A stretch of DNA of 64,000 bases from Bradyrhizobium sp. CCBAU 51765 (GTDB taxonomy: Bacteria; Pseudomonadota; Alphaproteobacteria; Rhizobiales; Xanthobacteraceae), in the NCBI RefSeq assembly GCF_015291725.1, contig NZ_CP030038.1:7677001-7741000 (forward strand), given 5' to 3'. How positions within the stretch are numbered: position 1 is the stretch's first letter; each line of letters opens with the position of its first letter. Positions 1-8,008 of this stretch are shown in pieces. The position numbers and the translations under genes were made by a program. Under the pieces are notes generated by a model. That model had not been told where the DNA came from. It worked only from the letters and a program-made list of their open reading frames with translations, and did no database searches.

Positions 1-1
1 C

Positions 2-241
2 CTCCCCGACGCCCGTTACCGCGTGCAACTCGACGCCGGACACGAGATCGTTGCCTATACCGCCGGCAAGATGAAGAAGAACCGCATCAAGACGCTCGCG
101 GGCGACCGCGTGACGGTGGAGATGTCGCCGTACGACCTGGAGAAGGGCCGGCTCATTTTCCGCCACAAGGACGAACGTCCCAGCACGGCGGGCGGACCGC
201 CCCGTCCCGGACAGCGCGGCGGCCAGTTCCGCCGCCGCTGA
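2..241 (+). CDS. infA: Translation initiation factor IF-1 (3' part, 5' end outside window)
   Basis: IF-1 binds the 30S A site during initiation and helps IF-2 and IF-3 select the initiator tRNA. The visible 79 codons are an S1-type OB fold typical of IF-1: LPDARYRVQL, then AGKMKKNRIK, then SPYDLEKGRLIFRHK. A proline- and glycine-rich tail (GGPPRPGQRGG) follows and ends in arginines, an extension common in rhizobial IF-1. The reading frame is open to the left edge; about 15 to 20 N-terminal residues are missing. An internal GTG at 23 is within the conserved fold and is not the real start. Identification is secure. Confidence 0.95.
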   Translation, partial: LPDARYRVQLDAGHEIVAYTAGKMKKNRIKTLAGDRVTVEMSPYDLEKGRLIFRHKDERPSTAGGPPRPGQRGGQFRRR

Positions 242-285
242 TCGGCTGCGGCGCGCAGGCGCGAGACAAAATCCCGACTTGGATC

Positions 286-316
286 TTGATCCGCCGTCGA
301 CACCACGGCGGATCAA
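286..316. other. Strong hairpin downstream of infA
   Basis: A perfect 12-bp inverted repeat (286-297 with 305-316) around a 7-base loop lies between infA and the cold-shock gene. On the plus strand it is followed by six A residues rather than T, so it is not a canonical Rho-independent terminator. It could act as a transcript 3'-end stabiliser or a weak bidirectional terminator. The rest of 242-506 shows only AT-richer sequence near 355-380 that could hold the cspA promoter. Confidence 0.5.
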
Positions 317-506
317 AAAATCGTGCGCGTCCCGATTGTCTCGAATCCCTGTTTCTGATAAAATGAATTAATCGATTTTCGGCCGGACGACATTGGCATC
401 CACCGGTACAGCCGGTTCAGACACCCTGACGACCCTTCCAGAAATTCGATCTAAACCTGCCCGCGCGAGCGGGCTCCGACATTGTGTATCTGAGAAGGAA
501 CTACCC

Positions 507-719
507 ATGAGCATGGGAACCGTGAAGTGGTTTAACGCGACCAAGGGCTTCGGCTTCATCCAGCCCGACGACGGCGGCCAGGACGTATTCGTTCACATCA
601 GCGCCGTGGAGCGCGCCGGTCTCGGCTCGCTGCGCGAAGGCCAGAAGATCTCCTACGAGATCGTGGCCGACCGCCGCTCCGGCAAGTCGGCGGCGGACAA
701 CCTCCGCGCCGCGGGCTGA
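507..719 (+). CDS. cspA: CspA-family cold-shock protein
   Basis: A 70-residue single cold-shock domain that binds single-stranded RNA/DNA and acts as an RNA chaperone. Both nucleic-acid-binding motifs are visible: KGFGFI (RNP1, about residues 13-18) and VFVHIS (RNP2, about 29-34), after the typical start MGTVKWFN. I chose the ATG at 507 because GAAGGA sits at 494-499; the ATG at 513 is a possible alternative giving the usual N-terminus. The frame is open back to 393, but that extension has no family similarity. The long leader between infA and this gene fits the long 5' UTRs of cold-shock genes. Confidence 0.93.
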   Translation: MSMGTVKWFNATKGFGFIQPDDGGQDVFVHISAVERAGLGSLREGQKISYEIVADRRSGKSAADNLRAAG

Positions 720-765
720 GCCCACCGGGCTCTTGGCCCGACCGCCCCGAGCGAGGAAACAAGAA

Positions 766-794
766 AAGGCCGTGCGTCGCGCACGGCCTTTTTT
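766..794 (+). terminator. Rho-independent terminator of the cold-shock gene
   Basis: A perfect 11-bp stem (766-776 with 780-790), with a three-base loop, runs into six T residues ending at 794. It lies about 45 bases after the cspA stop. Confidence 0.93.
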
Positions 795-849
795 ATTCTA
801 CGGCATCAACCTGAAACGCGCCGACCATTCATCCTGATCGCATCGCGCC

Positions 850-1335
850 TCAGTTGGGTTTGGCGCTGCCGCTGGCACTGCTGCTCAGCGAACCAGCCTG
901 GCTCATCGTGTTGTTGAAGTAGGCGTCGCTGTCGCCGAGCGTCACGCGACGCTGGCAAAGCGGTACGCAGCTGTAGGACTCGCGCTCGATCCCGCGATAG
1001 ACGGTGACGAGCCGGTCGCTCGGACCTTCAACCTGGATCTGGCGGTCGACCAGGATCTCGCCGCCCCGGTCGAGCGCGATGAAGTTGGTGGCACCATAGC
1101 CCTTTCCGGTCACGACGATCATGCCGCCCGGCTGGAGCGTGACGTCGGCGATCAGGGGATTGCCGACCACGATGGTCGCCACCTTGCCGGGCAGCCGTAC
1201 CAGCTTGGCCTGATCGACATTGACGGCGATCGTGTCGGCGGTGGACTCGGCAAGGCCGGCGGCCGGCCATGCCAGCGCCGCAGCGGCAACCAGAAGACAC
1301 ACCCGCGCATGACGGCGCAGCAATTCCTTACGCAT
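850..1335 (-). CDS. Secreted pilus-assembly N-terminal-domain protein
   Basis: A 161-residue protein with an arginine-rich signal peptide (about residues 1-29, ending near AGLAES) and one copy of the domain found at the N-terminus of CpaC/RcpA secretins: TIAVNVDQAKLVRLPGKVATIVVGNPLIAD, quoted here in outline only by its key parts VDQAKLVRL and VVGNPLIAD, followed by GKGYGATNFIALD. The secretin channel domain is absent, so it is a stand-alone periplasmic module. The C-terminus carries three cysteines and a Ser-rich tail. It lies next to the Tad locus and probably assists the secretin CpaC (4489-5967), whose own N-domain resembles it. Function beyond pilus association is inferred. Confidence 0.75.
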   Translation of the reverse strand: MRKELLRRHARVCLLVAAAALAWPAAGLAESTADTIAVNVDQAKLVRLPGKVATIVVGNPLIADVTLQPGGMIVVTGKGYGATNFIALDRGGEILVDRQIQVEGPSDRLVTVYRGIERESYSCVPLCQRRVTLGDSDAYFNNTMSQAGSLSSSASGSAKPN

Positions 1336-1447
1336 ACTCTTACCCCCGGGACGTCACAAACCGGCAGAAACGACCAGATAACAGCGGAGCCGGCGCCCGA
1401 CCCGGCCAACCTGCCTTTAATTCATGAACGTTCCGCAAACCCGCCGG

Positions 1448-2275
1448 CTATTGTTTGAACGGATAGGAGAGTTGGCCCCAGATCTCCTTCGGCATGGTCG
1501 CTTCGTCCTTGCCGTAGTCCTGCGGCAGCTTCCCCTCCGGCATGCGGAACGTGCCGAACAGCACGTCCCAGATCGGAAACGTCCCCGCGAAATTGGTGTC
1601 GCCGCCCTCTTCGAGCGAGGTGTGGTGCCAACGGTGGAATACCGGCGTCGCCAGCACGTATTTGAACGGTCCGAAGGTCCAGTTCAGGTTGGCGTGCACG
1701 AAGGCCGAATGGAAGGTGGTGAACGGGCCGACCCAGATCATGACGTTGGGGGAGATACCGGCCATCAGCAGCACGACGTCGACGCTGATCGTCCCGAGCA
1801 GGAGATTGACGGGATGGAAGCGGGCCGCGGAGATCCACCCGATCTCCTCCGACGAATGATGGACGGCGTGGTACTTCCAGAAGCCGCCGTCGTGGAAAAG
1901 CCGGTGCAGCCAGTACAGCATGAAATCGGACAGCACCAGGAACAGCACGGCCTGGACCCACAGCGGCAGCTGCGACAGCGGACCATGGCCATTGTCGTAG
2001 AAGGCAATGAGCTCGTCGGCGTCGTGGATGTTGAAGACGACGCTGGCGCCGACGATCAGAAGACCGATCCGCATGGTGCGGGCGAACACCGGGACGAAGA
2101 ACCAGTAGCAGATGTCGGTGATGATCTCCCGCTTGCGCCACCACGGCGCGCCGGGATTGCAGGCCCAGAAATGCTCCAGCACGGTGAAGACGGCCGCGAG
2201 CATGAAGGTGACGGGGATCACCTTGACGATGGTCTCGCCGAGCATCAGGGCGACTTGCATGGGCAGGCTCGACAT
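1448..2275 (-). CDS. Sterol desaturase / fatty acid hydroxylase family membrane protein
   Basis: A 275-residue integral membrane protein of the fatty-acid-hydroxylase superfamily, di-iron enzymes that hydroxylate or desaturate lipids using O2. The iron-binding histidine clusters are all present: HRLFH at 124-128, HAVHH at 136-140 and HRWHH at 214-218, between hydrophobic helices (about 12-32, 55-80, 108-123, 160-185). The natural substrate (sterol, hopanoid, fatty acid or carotenoid) cannot be told from sequence. It sits between two pilus-related genes on the opposite strand to flp and shows no obvious functional link to the pilus. Confidence 0.85.
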   Translation of the reverse strand: MSSLPMQVALMLGETIVKVIPVTFMLAAVFTVLEHFWACNPGAPWWRKREIITDICYWFFVPVFARTMRIGLLIVGASVVFNIHDADELIAFYDNGHGPLSQLPLWVQAVLFLVLSDFMLYWLHRLFHDGGFWKYHAVHHSSEEIGWISAARFHPVNLLLGTISVDVVLLMAGISPNVMIWVGPFTTFHSAFVHANLNWTFGPFKYVLATPVFHRWHHTSLEEGGDTNFAGTFPIWDVLFGTFRMPEGKLPQDYGKDEATMPKEIWGQLSYPFKQ

Positions 2276-2394
2276 CGTCGCCTCTCTTGCGAATTCCAGT
2301 CCTGCCTAGGCGTACTCCGCGAAATTTAAGGGAGCGTGAAGCAGGCAACGTGCTGCCGATGCATCGGGAACCGGAATGTATCGCAGCTGCCGTC

Positions 2395-2409
2395 TTAAGG
2401 CGAAATTCA
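2395..2409. promoter_or_regulatory. Possible CtrA-like site upstream of the Flp pilin
   Basis: TTAA, seven bases, TTCA. The CtrA consensus of alphaproteobacteria is TTAA-N7-TTAA, so the second half has one mismatch. It lies about 130 bases before the pilin start. In Caulobacter CtrA controls pilA; here the assignment is inferred. Similar near-matches precede cpaB and tadD. Confidence 0.3.
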
Positions 2410-2540
2410 CTCTGCGCGAAAGCTGCGCGCCGGGCCTTGGTTTACGCGATCGAGTTAACTTTACCGAAAGAGCTCGGCTCTCATGGTCTTCGCCGGAGAC
2501 AGCGCCGAACGAGGCGATTTCACCCAGACGGAGTTTGTTC

Positions 2541-2705
2541 ATGAAGAACTTGATCGCGCGTTTCGCGAAGGATGAATCCGGCGCCACCGCCATCGAATAC
2601 GGTTTGATCGCCGCCGGCATCGCGTTGGCCATCATCACCGTCGTCAACAATCTCGGCACCGCGCTGAACAGCAAGTTCACCTCGATCAGCACGTCGCTGA
2701 AGTAG
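2541..2705 (+). CDS. flp: Flp-family type IVb pilin
   Basis: A 54-residue prepilin: short basic leader (MKNLIARFAKDESG) followed by the class IVb cleavage and assembly motif G/ATAIEYGLIAA and one hydrophobic helix (about residues 17-40). The E and Y of the Flp motif are present. CpaA (3043-3567) would cleave after Gly14, and the mature peptide is the fibre subunit for adhesion. The start is set by ACGGAG at 2528-2533; the frame runs back to 2376 but has no similarity there. A strong terminator follows directly, consistent with a highly expressed monocistronic pilin. Confidence 0.93.
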   Translation: MKNLIARFAKDESGATAIEYGLIAAGIALAIITVVNNLGTALNSKFTSISTSLK

Positions 2706-2728
2706 ATAACCGACGACCGACCACAAAC

Positions 2729-2756
2729 GCCCCGGGCCTCCGGGGCCTTTGCTTTT
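2729..2756 (+). terminator. Terminator after the Flp pilin
   Basis: A GC-only 7-bp stem (2729-2735 with 2740-2746) with a four-base loop and a T-rich tail, 24 bases beyond the pilin stop. Confidence 0.85.
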
Positions 2757-2775
2757 CTGAAGACGGCAAGTTCCA

Positions 2776-2922
2776 GTGGCGTTGTACAAGTTCAGAACCG
2801 ATGCCGCGGTCGCGGCGAAAGAGGTGGGGGCGGCTCAAGCCGGCGCGCCGGCCTATTGGATCTGCCTTGCGCTGCTGCTTGCGACGGTCGCGCTCGCCGC
2901 ACGCATTGCCAGCTTCTGGTGA
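2776..2922 (+). CDS. Possible 48-residue single-span membrane peptide
   Basis: A GTG-started frame between the pilin terminator and cpaA encodes a charged N-terminus (VALYKFRTDAAVAAKE), then one strongly hydrophobic helix (about residues 27-43) and ends ASFW. The hydrophobic pattern and position in the pilus locus suggest a real small membrane protein, but there is no clear ribosome-binding site and no family I recognise. It could also be chance in GC-rich DNA. Confidence 0.4.
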   Translation: MALYKFRTDAAVAAKEVGAAQAGAPAYWICLALLLATVALAARIASFW

Positions 2923-3042
2923 AAACGCATTCAGCGGCCCTGGCCGCACGTCCCTGTCGCCGTTGTCGGTTTGTTTAGCACTACGCGCTAGCATCCCGCG
3001 ACGCCAGCTCCCGCGGCCAACCCAGGCCTCAAGACGCAGCCC

Positions 3043-3567
3043 ATGATCCTCGACCTTGCGCGCCTTCTGCTCTTCCCGGCCCTGATGGCGTTCGCCGCCG
3101 CGAGCGATCTCTTCACGATGACGATCTCGAACCGCGTGTCGCTGGCGCTGGTCGCAGGCTTCTTCGTGCTCGCCCTTGCCGGTGGCATGGCACCTTACGA
3201 CATCATGACTCATGTCGGCGCCGGCGCGCTCGTCCTGGTCGTGGCCTTCACCTGCTTCGCGATGGGCTGGGTGGGCGGCGGCGACGCCAAGGTCGCGGCT
3301 TCCGTCGCGCTCTGGTTCGGCTTCGCGCAGCTGATGAACTTCCTGCTCTACGCCTCGCTGTTCGGCGGCGCGCTGACGCTGCTGCTGCTCCAGTTCCGGC
3401 AATGGCCGCTGCCCTACGGGCTGGCGGGTCAGGCCTGGCTCGCACGGCTGCACGCCAAGGAGAGCGGCATTCCCTACGGCATCGCGCTCGCCCTGAGCGC
3501 GTTGATGGTCTACCCGGAGACCGAATGGGTGAAGGCGATCGACCTCACTCACCTAGCACTGCGCTGA
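3043..3567 (+). CDS. cpaA: Prepilin peptidase CpaA (A24 family)
   Basis: A 174-residue polytopic inner-membrane aspartic protease that removes the leader of the Flp prepilin. Both catalytic aspartates are present: Asp22 in AASDLFTM and Asp81 in the GGGDAK motif. It lacks the N-terminal methylase domain of large PilD enzymes, as expected for the short CpaA/TadV type. First gene of the plus-strand cpaA-tadC run; the next gene, cpaB, begins about 130 bases later. Confidence 0.93.
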   Translation: MILDLARLLLFPALMAFAAASDLFTMTISNRVSLALVAGFFVLALAGGMAPYDIMTHVGAGALVLVVAFTCFAMGWVGGGDAKVAASVALWFGFAQLMNFLLYASLFGGALTLLLLQFRQWPLPYGLAGQAWLARLHAKESGIPYGIALALSALMVYPETEWVKAIDLTHLALR

Positions 3568-3572
3568 ACGCA

Positions 3573-3585
3573 CCGGGTAACCCGG
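3573..3585. other. Short palindrome after cpaA
   Basis: CCGGGTAACCCGG, a 6-bp inverted repeat around one base, directly after the cpaA stop. It could be a weak transcript end or a protein-binding site; no T-run follows. Confidence 0.35.
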
Positions 3586-3587
3586 CG

Positions 3588-3619
3588 TTAAGGCGATTTA
3601 GATACGCCTCATTAACCAT
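3588..3619 (+). promoter_or_regulatory. Possible CtrA-like sites upstream of cpaB
   Basis: TTAA-N7-TAGA at 3588-3602, followed by TTAACCAT at 3612-3619, the form of the CtrA half-site. These are 76-107 bases before the chosen cpaB start, in a gap suited to a promoter for cpaBCDEF-tadBC. Inferred from motif only. Confidence 0.35.
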
Positions 3620-3694
3620 GCTTTGACGAATAGCTGGTCAACTGCCGATCACGGCGGCGGCAGCGTCGCGGCGTATTGTTGGAAAGTGAAGCGT

Positions 3695-4492
3695 ATGAAT
3701 AGGGCACGCATTGTCGTCCTGGCGGTCGCCATCTGCGCCGGCGGCGTCGCCGCGTACCTGGCGAGCGGCACCGACAATTCTGCGCCGCCTCCGCTTCCGG
3801 TCGCGCAGCTGCCGACCGTTGACGTCCTCGTCGCCAAGAACGACATCGGCCTCGGCCAGACCGTGAAGCCGGAAGACGTGCAATGGCAGACCTGGCCGGC
3901 CGCGACCGCCAGCGCCACCTTCATCCGCCGCAACGAGCGTCCCGATGCTGCGACCCAGGTAAGCGGTTCGATCGCGCGCGCACCGTTCATTCAGGGCGAG
4001 CCGATCCGCGACCAGAAGCTGGTCAAGGTGGAAGGCTCCGGCTTCATGGCGGCGATCCTGCCCACCGGCATGCGCGCGATCTCGACCGAGATCTCGCCGG
4101 AGACCGGCGCGGGCGGCTTCATCCTGCCCAACGACCGCGTCGACGTGCTTCTCACGCGCCGGTTGAAGAACCCGGACGAGAGCAGCGGCGCCCCCGACGT
4201 CGTCACGTCCGAGATCATCCTGGCCAATATCCGCGTCCTGGCCATCGACCAGGCGCCCAAGGAGAAGGACGGCCAGAACGCGGTGATCGGCAAGACCGTC
4301 ACCCTCGAGCTCAATCCAGCGCAGACCGCAACGCTCTCCGCGGCGCGGCAGAGCGGCACGCTGTCGCTGGCGCTGCGCAGTATCGCCGACGTCAAGCTGA
4401 GCGAAATCACGCTCGACGACTCCGCGCAGAAGCGAGACGGCGTTTCGATCATTCGCTACGGCATTCCAAGTCAGACGGCTAAGGCACGATGA
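3695..4492 (+). CDS. cpaB: Flp pilus assembly protein CpaB
   Basis: A 265-residue periplasmic protein anchored by an N-terminal hydrophobic segment (about residues 4-24), followed by an SAF-type domain (VDVLVAKNDIGLGQTVKPED) and the C-terminal RcpC/CpaB domain. In Tad systems it supports the secretin CpaC in fibre export. I start at 3695, where GGAAAG at 3681-3686 provides a binding site; the frame is open back to 3623, but the extra residues are not family-like. The stop overlaps the cpaC start (ATGA), implying translational coupling. Confidence 0.9.
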   Translation: MNRARIVVLAVAICAGGVAAYLASGTDNSAPPPLPVAQLPTVDVLVAKNDIGLGQTVKPEDVQWQTWPAATASATFIRRNERPDAATQVSGSIARAPFIQGEPIRDQKLVKVEGSGFMAAILPTGMRAISTEISPETGAGGFILPNDRVDVLLTRRLKNPDESSGAPDVVTSEIILANIRVLAIDQAPKEKDGQNAVIGKTVTLELNPAQTATLSAARQSGTLSLALRSIADVKLSEITLDDSAQKRDGVSIIRYGIPSQTAKAR

Positions 4493-5967
4493 AGACAGTC
4501 GATATGAAATGCAGGGCAGACTCGGCGACGATACGAACCTCACTGGTCCGCGCCCTGTCGTTCTCGGCCGCCTTCGCGTTGGCGTTCAATCCGGTGATCG
4601 CCGCCGACTATCGCCCCGTCGCGCCGGCCGCGGCGGACGGCCAGATCAACGCGCGCTTCCTCTCGCTCGGCATCGGCAAGTCCATCGTGATCGACCTGCC
4701 GCGCGACATCAAAGACGTGCTCGTCGCCGATCCCAAGATCGCCAATGCGGTGGTCCGCTCGGCGCAGCGCGCCTACATCATCGGCGCGGCGGTCGGCCAG
4801 ACCAACATCGTGTTCTTCGATTCCGCCGGCCAGCAGATTGCGGCCTATGACATCGCAGTCAAGCGCGACCTCAACGGCGTGCGGGCCGCGCTGAAGCAGA
4901 TCCTGCCCAATGCAGACATCCAGGTCGATGGCCTCGGCGACGGCATCGTCCTAACCGGAACGGCTGCCAACCCGATGGAAGCGCAGCAGGCCAACGAGCT
5001 CGCCGCGCGCCTGGCCGGCGGCCCCGACAAGGTCGTGAACTCGATCGTGGTCCGCGGCCGCGACCAGATCATGCTCAAGGTGACGGTGGCCGAGGTCCAG
5101 CGCAACATCGTCAAGCAGCTCGGCATCGACCTCTCCGCCAACCTCAACTACGGCACCTCCGTGGTGAGCTTCACCAATTCGAATCCGTTCACGGCCTATG
5201 GCCGCAACCTTGTCGATGGCAACAATCTGACCACGAAGTTCGGCGCGACGCCATCTGTGCAGGCCACCCTGCGTGCGATGGAAACCGCTGGCGTGATCCG
5301 AACACTGGCCGAACCGAACCTGACCGCGATCTCCGGTGAATCGGCGACGTTCATCGCCGGCGGTGAATTCCCGGTGCCGTCAGGCTATGCCTGCGATCCC
5401 GTCACTCATGTCTGTACAACCCAGATCAACTTCAAGAAGTTCGGCATCTCGCTGAACTTCACGCCCGTGGTGCTGAGTGAAGGCAAGATCAGCCTGCGGG
5501 TGATGACGGAAGTCTCGGAGCTGTCGAACGAGAATTCGATCACGCTGTCGCAGGCGGTGACCTCGACCACGGTGAACTCGCTGACGGTGCCTTCGATCAG
5601 AACCCGCCGCGCGGAGACCTCGCTGGAAATTCCCTCCGGCGGCGCGATGGCGATGGCCGGCCTGATCCAGCAGCAGACCAAGCAGGCGATCAGCGGATTG
5701 CCGGGACTGATGCAACTCCCGATCCTGGGCACGCTGTTCCGCAGCCGCGACTTCGTCAACAACGCGACCGAACTGGTCGTGATCGTGACGCCCTACGTCG
5801 TTCGCGCGGTGGCGCCGAAGGACCTGTCGCGGCCGGATGACGGCTTCGCTCCGCCTGCGGATCCGCAGGCCCAGCTGATCGGCAATGTCAACCGGCTCTA
5901 CGGCGTGCCCGGACGGGCCGAGCCGGCCAAAAGCTACCGCGGCACCTACGGCTTCATCACCGACTGA
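4489..5967 (+). CDS. cpaC: Tad secretin CpaC
   Basis: A 492-residue outer-membrane secretin through which the Flp pilus is exported. It has a signal peptide (about residues 1-38), a pilus-formation N-domain (GKSIVIDLPRDIKDVLVADP), a BON-like region, and the conserved secretin domain with GGEFPVPSG and the late segments VPSIRTRRAETSLEIPSGG (read as two blocks) and GLPGLMQLPILGTLFRS. Length is usual. It overlaps cpaB by four bases and is followed by cpaD after 20 bases. Confidence 0.94.
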   Translation: MKTVDMKCRADSATIRTSLVRALSFSAAFALAFNPVIAADYRPVAPAAADGQINARFLSLGIGKSIVIDLPRDIKDVLVADPKIANAVVRSAQRAYIIGAAVGQTNIVFFDSAGQQIAAYDIAVKRDLNGVRAALKQILPNADIQVDGLGDGIVLTGTAANPMEAQQANELAARLAGGPDKVVNSIVVRGRDQIMLKVTVAEVQRNIVKQLGIDLSANLNYGTSVVSFTNSNPFTAYGRNLVDGNNLTTKFGATPSVQATLRAMETAGVIRTLAEPNLTAISGESATFIAGGEFPVPSGYACDPVTHVCTTQINFKKFGISLNFTPVVLSEGKISLRVMTEVSELSNENSITLSQAVTSTTVNSLTVPSIRTRRAETSLEIPSGGAMAMAGLIQQQTKQAISGLPGLMQLPILGTLFRSRDFVNNATELVVIVTPYVVRAVAPKDLSRPDDGFAPPADPQAQLIGNVNRLYGVPGRAEPAKSYRGTYGFITD

Positions 5968-5987
5968 GGCGGAACGGGGACTTCACG

Positions 5988-6722
5988 ATGATCACGAGAC
6001 CACCCCAGCTTCGCAAACGCGCCATCCGCCTCGGTGGCGCGCTCGTCGGCATGGCGCTCGCGCTCGGCGGCTGCCAGCACGACGAGGTCGCCACGGCCTC
6101 CATTCCCGACGATTACAAGCAGCGCCATCCGATCGCGATCGAGGAGCAGAATCGCTCGATCGTCGTCTTCGTCGGCCATGCCCGTGGTGGATTGACCGCC
6201 GCCCAGCGCGCCGACGTGATGGGGGTCGCATCGGCATGGTTGCACGAAGGCACCGGCGCCATTCGCATCGACGTACCGTCCCAGACGCCCAACGCTCGTC
6301 CGATCGCGGATACAATGCGAGAGATCCAGGCGATGCTGGCGGCGGCAGGCGTTCCGCCGCGCGGCGTCAGCGTTCACCCCTACCGGCCGGAGGACAAGCG
6401 TTTCCTGCCGCCGATCCGGCTCACCTATTCCAGGATCGCCGCGGTCGCCGGTCCCTGCGGCCTGTGGCCCGAGGACATCGGCCCCTCGATGAAGAACAAG
6501 CGCTGGTTCGAGAACAAGGACTACTACAATTACGGCTGCGCCTATCAGCGCAACCTCGCGGCCATGGTCGACAATCCGTCGGATCTTGAGCAGCCGCGGC
6601 CCGAAACTCCGTCATACACGCCGCGGCGCATCACCGGTCTCGAGAAATATCGCAAAGGGCTCTCGACGGCGACGACCTATCCCGAGGCCGACAAGGCCAA
6701 ACTCAGCGAAACCGGCAGATGA
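5988..6722 (+). CDS. cpaD: Pilus assembly lipoprotein CpaD
   Basis: A 244-residue CpaD-family lipoprotein. The lipobox LALGGC places lipidated Cys29 after a basic N-terminus. The family region DDYKQRHPIAIEE follows, and the C-terminal portion contains CGLWPEDIG and NYGCAYQRNLAAMV, typical of CpaD. It is thought to act as the secretin's outer-membrane partner or pilotin. The stop overlaps the cpaE start by four bases. Confidence 0.92.
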   Translation: MITRPPQLRKRAIRLGGALVGMALALGGCQHDEVATASIPDDYKQRHPIAIEEQNRSIVVFVGHARGGLTAAQRADVMGVASAWLHEGTGAIRIDVPSQTPNARPIADTMREIQAMLAAAGVPPRGVSVHPYRPEDKRFLPPIRLTYSRIAAVAGPCGLWPEDIGPSMKNKRWFENKDYYNYGCAYQRNLAAMVDNPSDLEQPRPETPSYTPRRITGLEKYRKGLSTATTYPEADKAKLSETGR

Positions 6723-7987
6723 TCAGCTACGCGCGCCAGACACAAGAAGAGCAGTCGCAAGCCGCTCCTCCGCCGATGGAGGAGCATATTGCGCCTGCGC
6801 CGCGCGTCTCGGTCCAGGCCTTCTGCGAAACCGTGGAGACCGCCGCCGCGGTACAGGCGGCCGGCGAGGATCGCCGTCTCGGCAAGGCCCACCTGAAGAT
6901 CCAGATGGGCGGCATGGCGGCCGCCATCGAAGCCTACCGCTCGGCCCCCACGCCGAACGTGATCGTGCTCGAGAGCGACGGTCGCAACGATCTCTTGGGC
7001 GGACTCGACCAGCTCGCCACCGTCTGCGACGCCGGCACCCGCGTGGTCGTGATCGGCCGCATCAACGACGTCACGCTCTATCGCGAGCTGGTTCGCCGCG
7101 GCGTCAGCGACTACGTGCTCGCGCCGGTCGGCGCGATCGACGTCGTGCGCTCGATCTGCAACCTGTTCTCGGCGCCGGAAGCCAAGGCGGTCGGCCGCGT
7201 CATCGCCGTGGTCGGCGCCAAGGGTGGCGTCGGGGCTTCCACCATCTCCCACAATGTCGCCTGGGCGATCGCGCGCGACCTCGCGATGGACGCCGTCGTC
7301 GCCGATCTCGACCTCGCCTTCGGCACCGCCGGGCTCGACTACAACCAGGATCCGCCGCAGGGCATCGCCGACGCCGTGTTCTCGCCCGACCGCGTCGACA
7401 CTGCCTTCATCGACCGCCTGCTGTCGAAATGCACCGACCATCTCAGCCTGCTGGCGGCGCCGGCGACGCTCGACCGGGTCTATGATTTCGGCACCGACGC
7501 TTTCGACGCCGTGTTCGACACGCTGCGCTCCACCATGCCCTGCATCGTGCTCGACGTTCCGCATCAATGGGCGGGCTGGACCAAGCGCGCCTTGATCGGG
7601 GCGGACGACATCCTGATCGTGGCCGCGCCTGACCTCGCCAACCTGCGCAATACCAAGAACCTGTTCGATCTTTTGAAGGCCGCGCGCCCCAACGACCGGC
7701 CGCCGCTCTACTGCCTCAACCAGGTCGGCGTACCGAAACGGCCCGAAATCGCCGCCACGGAGTTCGCCAAGGCGATCGAGAGCCAGCCGGTCGTCTCGAT
7801 CCCGTTCGAGCCGCAGATCTTCGGCTCGGCAGCCAACAACGGCCAGATGATCGCGGAGATCTCCGCCAACCACAAGTCGATCGAGATGTTCCTGCAGATC
7901 GCCCAACGCCTGACCGGCCGCAGCGAGACCAAGAAGCAAAAGTCGTCCCTGTTTTCACCTCTGATTGAGAAGTTGCGGGGAAGATAA
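6719..7987 (+). CDS. cpaE: Pilus assembly ATPase CpaE (ParA/MinD-like)
   Basis: A 422-residue protein with an atypical receiver-like N-terminal domain (about 55-155; VIVLESDG, VVVIGRIND) and a MinD/ParA-type ATPase domain. The P-loop GAKGGVGAST at about 166-175 is the deviant form, and VVADLDLAFG follows. CpaE localises the Tad machinery to the pole in Caulobacter; that role here is by homology. The receiver part has no convincing phospho-acceptor context, as usual for CpaE. Confidence 0.93.
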   Translation: MISYARQTQEEQSQAAPPPMEEHIAPAPRVSVQAFCETVETAAAVQAAGEDRRLGKAHLKIQMGGMAAAIEAYRSAPTPNVIVLESDGRNDLLGGLDQLATVCDAGTRVVVIGRINDVTLYRELVRRGVSDYVLAPVGAIDVVRSICNLFSAPEAKAVGRVIAVVGAKGGVGASTISHNVAWAIARDLAMDAVVADLDLAFGTAGLDYNQDPPQGIADAVFSPDRVDTAFIDRLLSKCTDHLSLLAAPATLDRVYDFGTDAFDAVFDTLRSTMPCIVLDVPHQWAGWTKRALIGADDILIVAAPDLANLRNTKNLFDLLKAARPNDRPPLYCLNQVGVPKRPEIAATEFAKAIESQPVVSIPFEPQIFGSAANNGQMIAEISANHKSIEMFLQIAQRLTGRSETKKQKSSLFSPLIEKLRGR

Positions 7988-8008
7988 GCCGCCGCATGGA
8001 GCTGTTAA

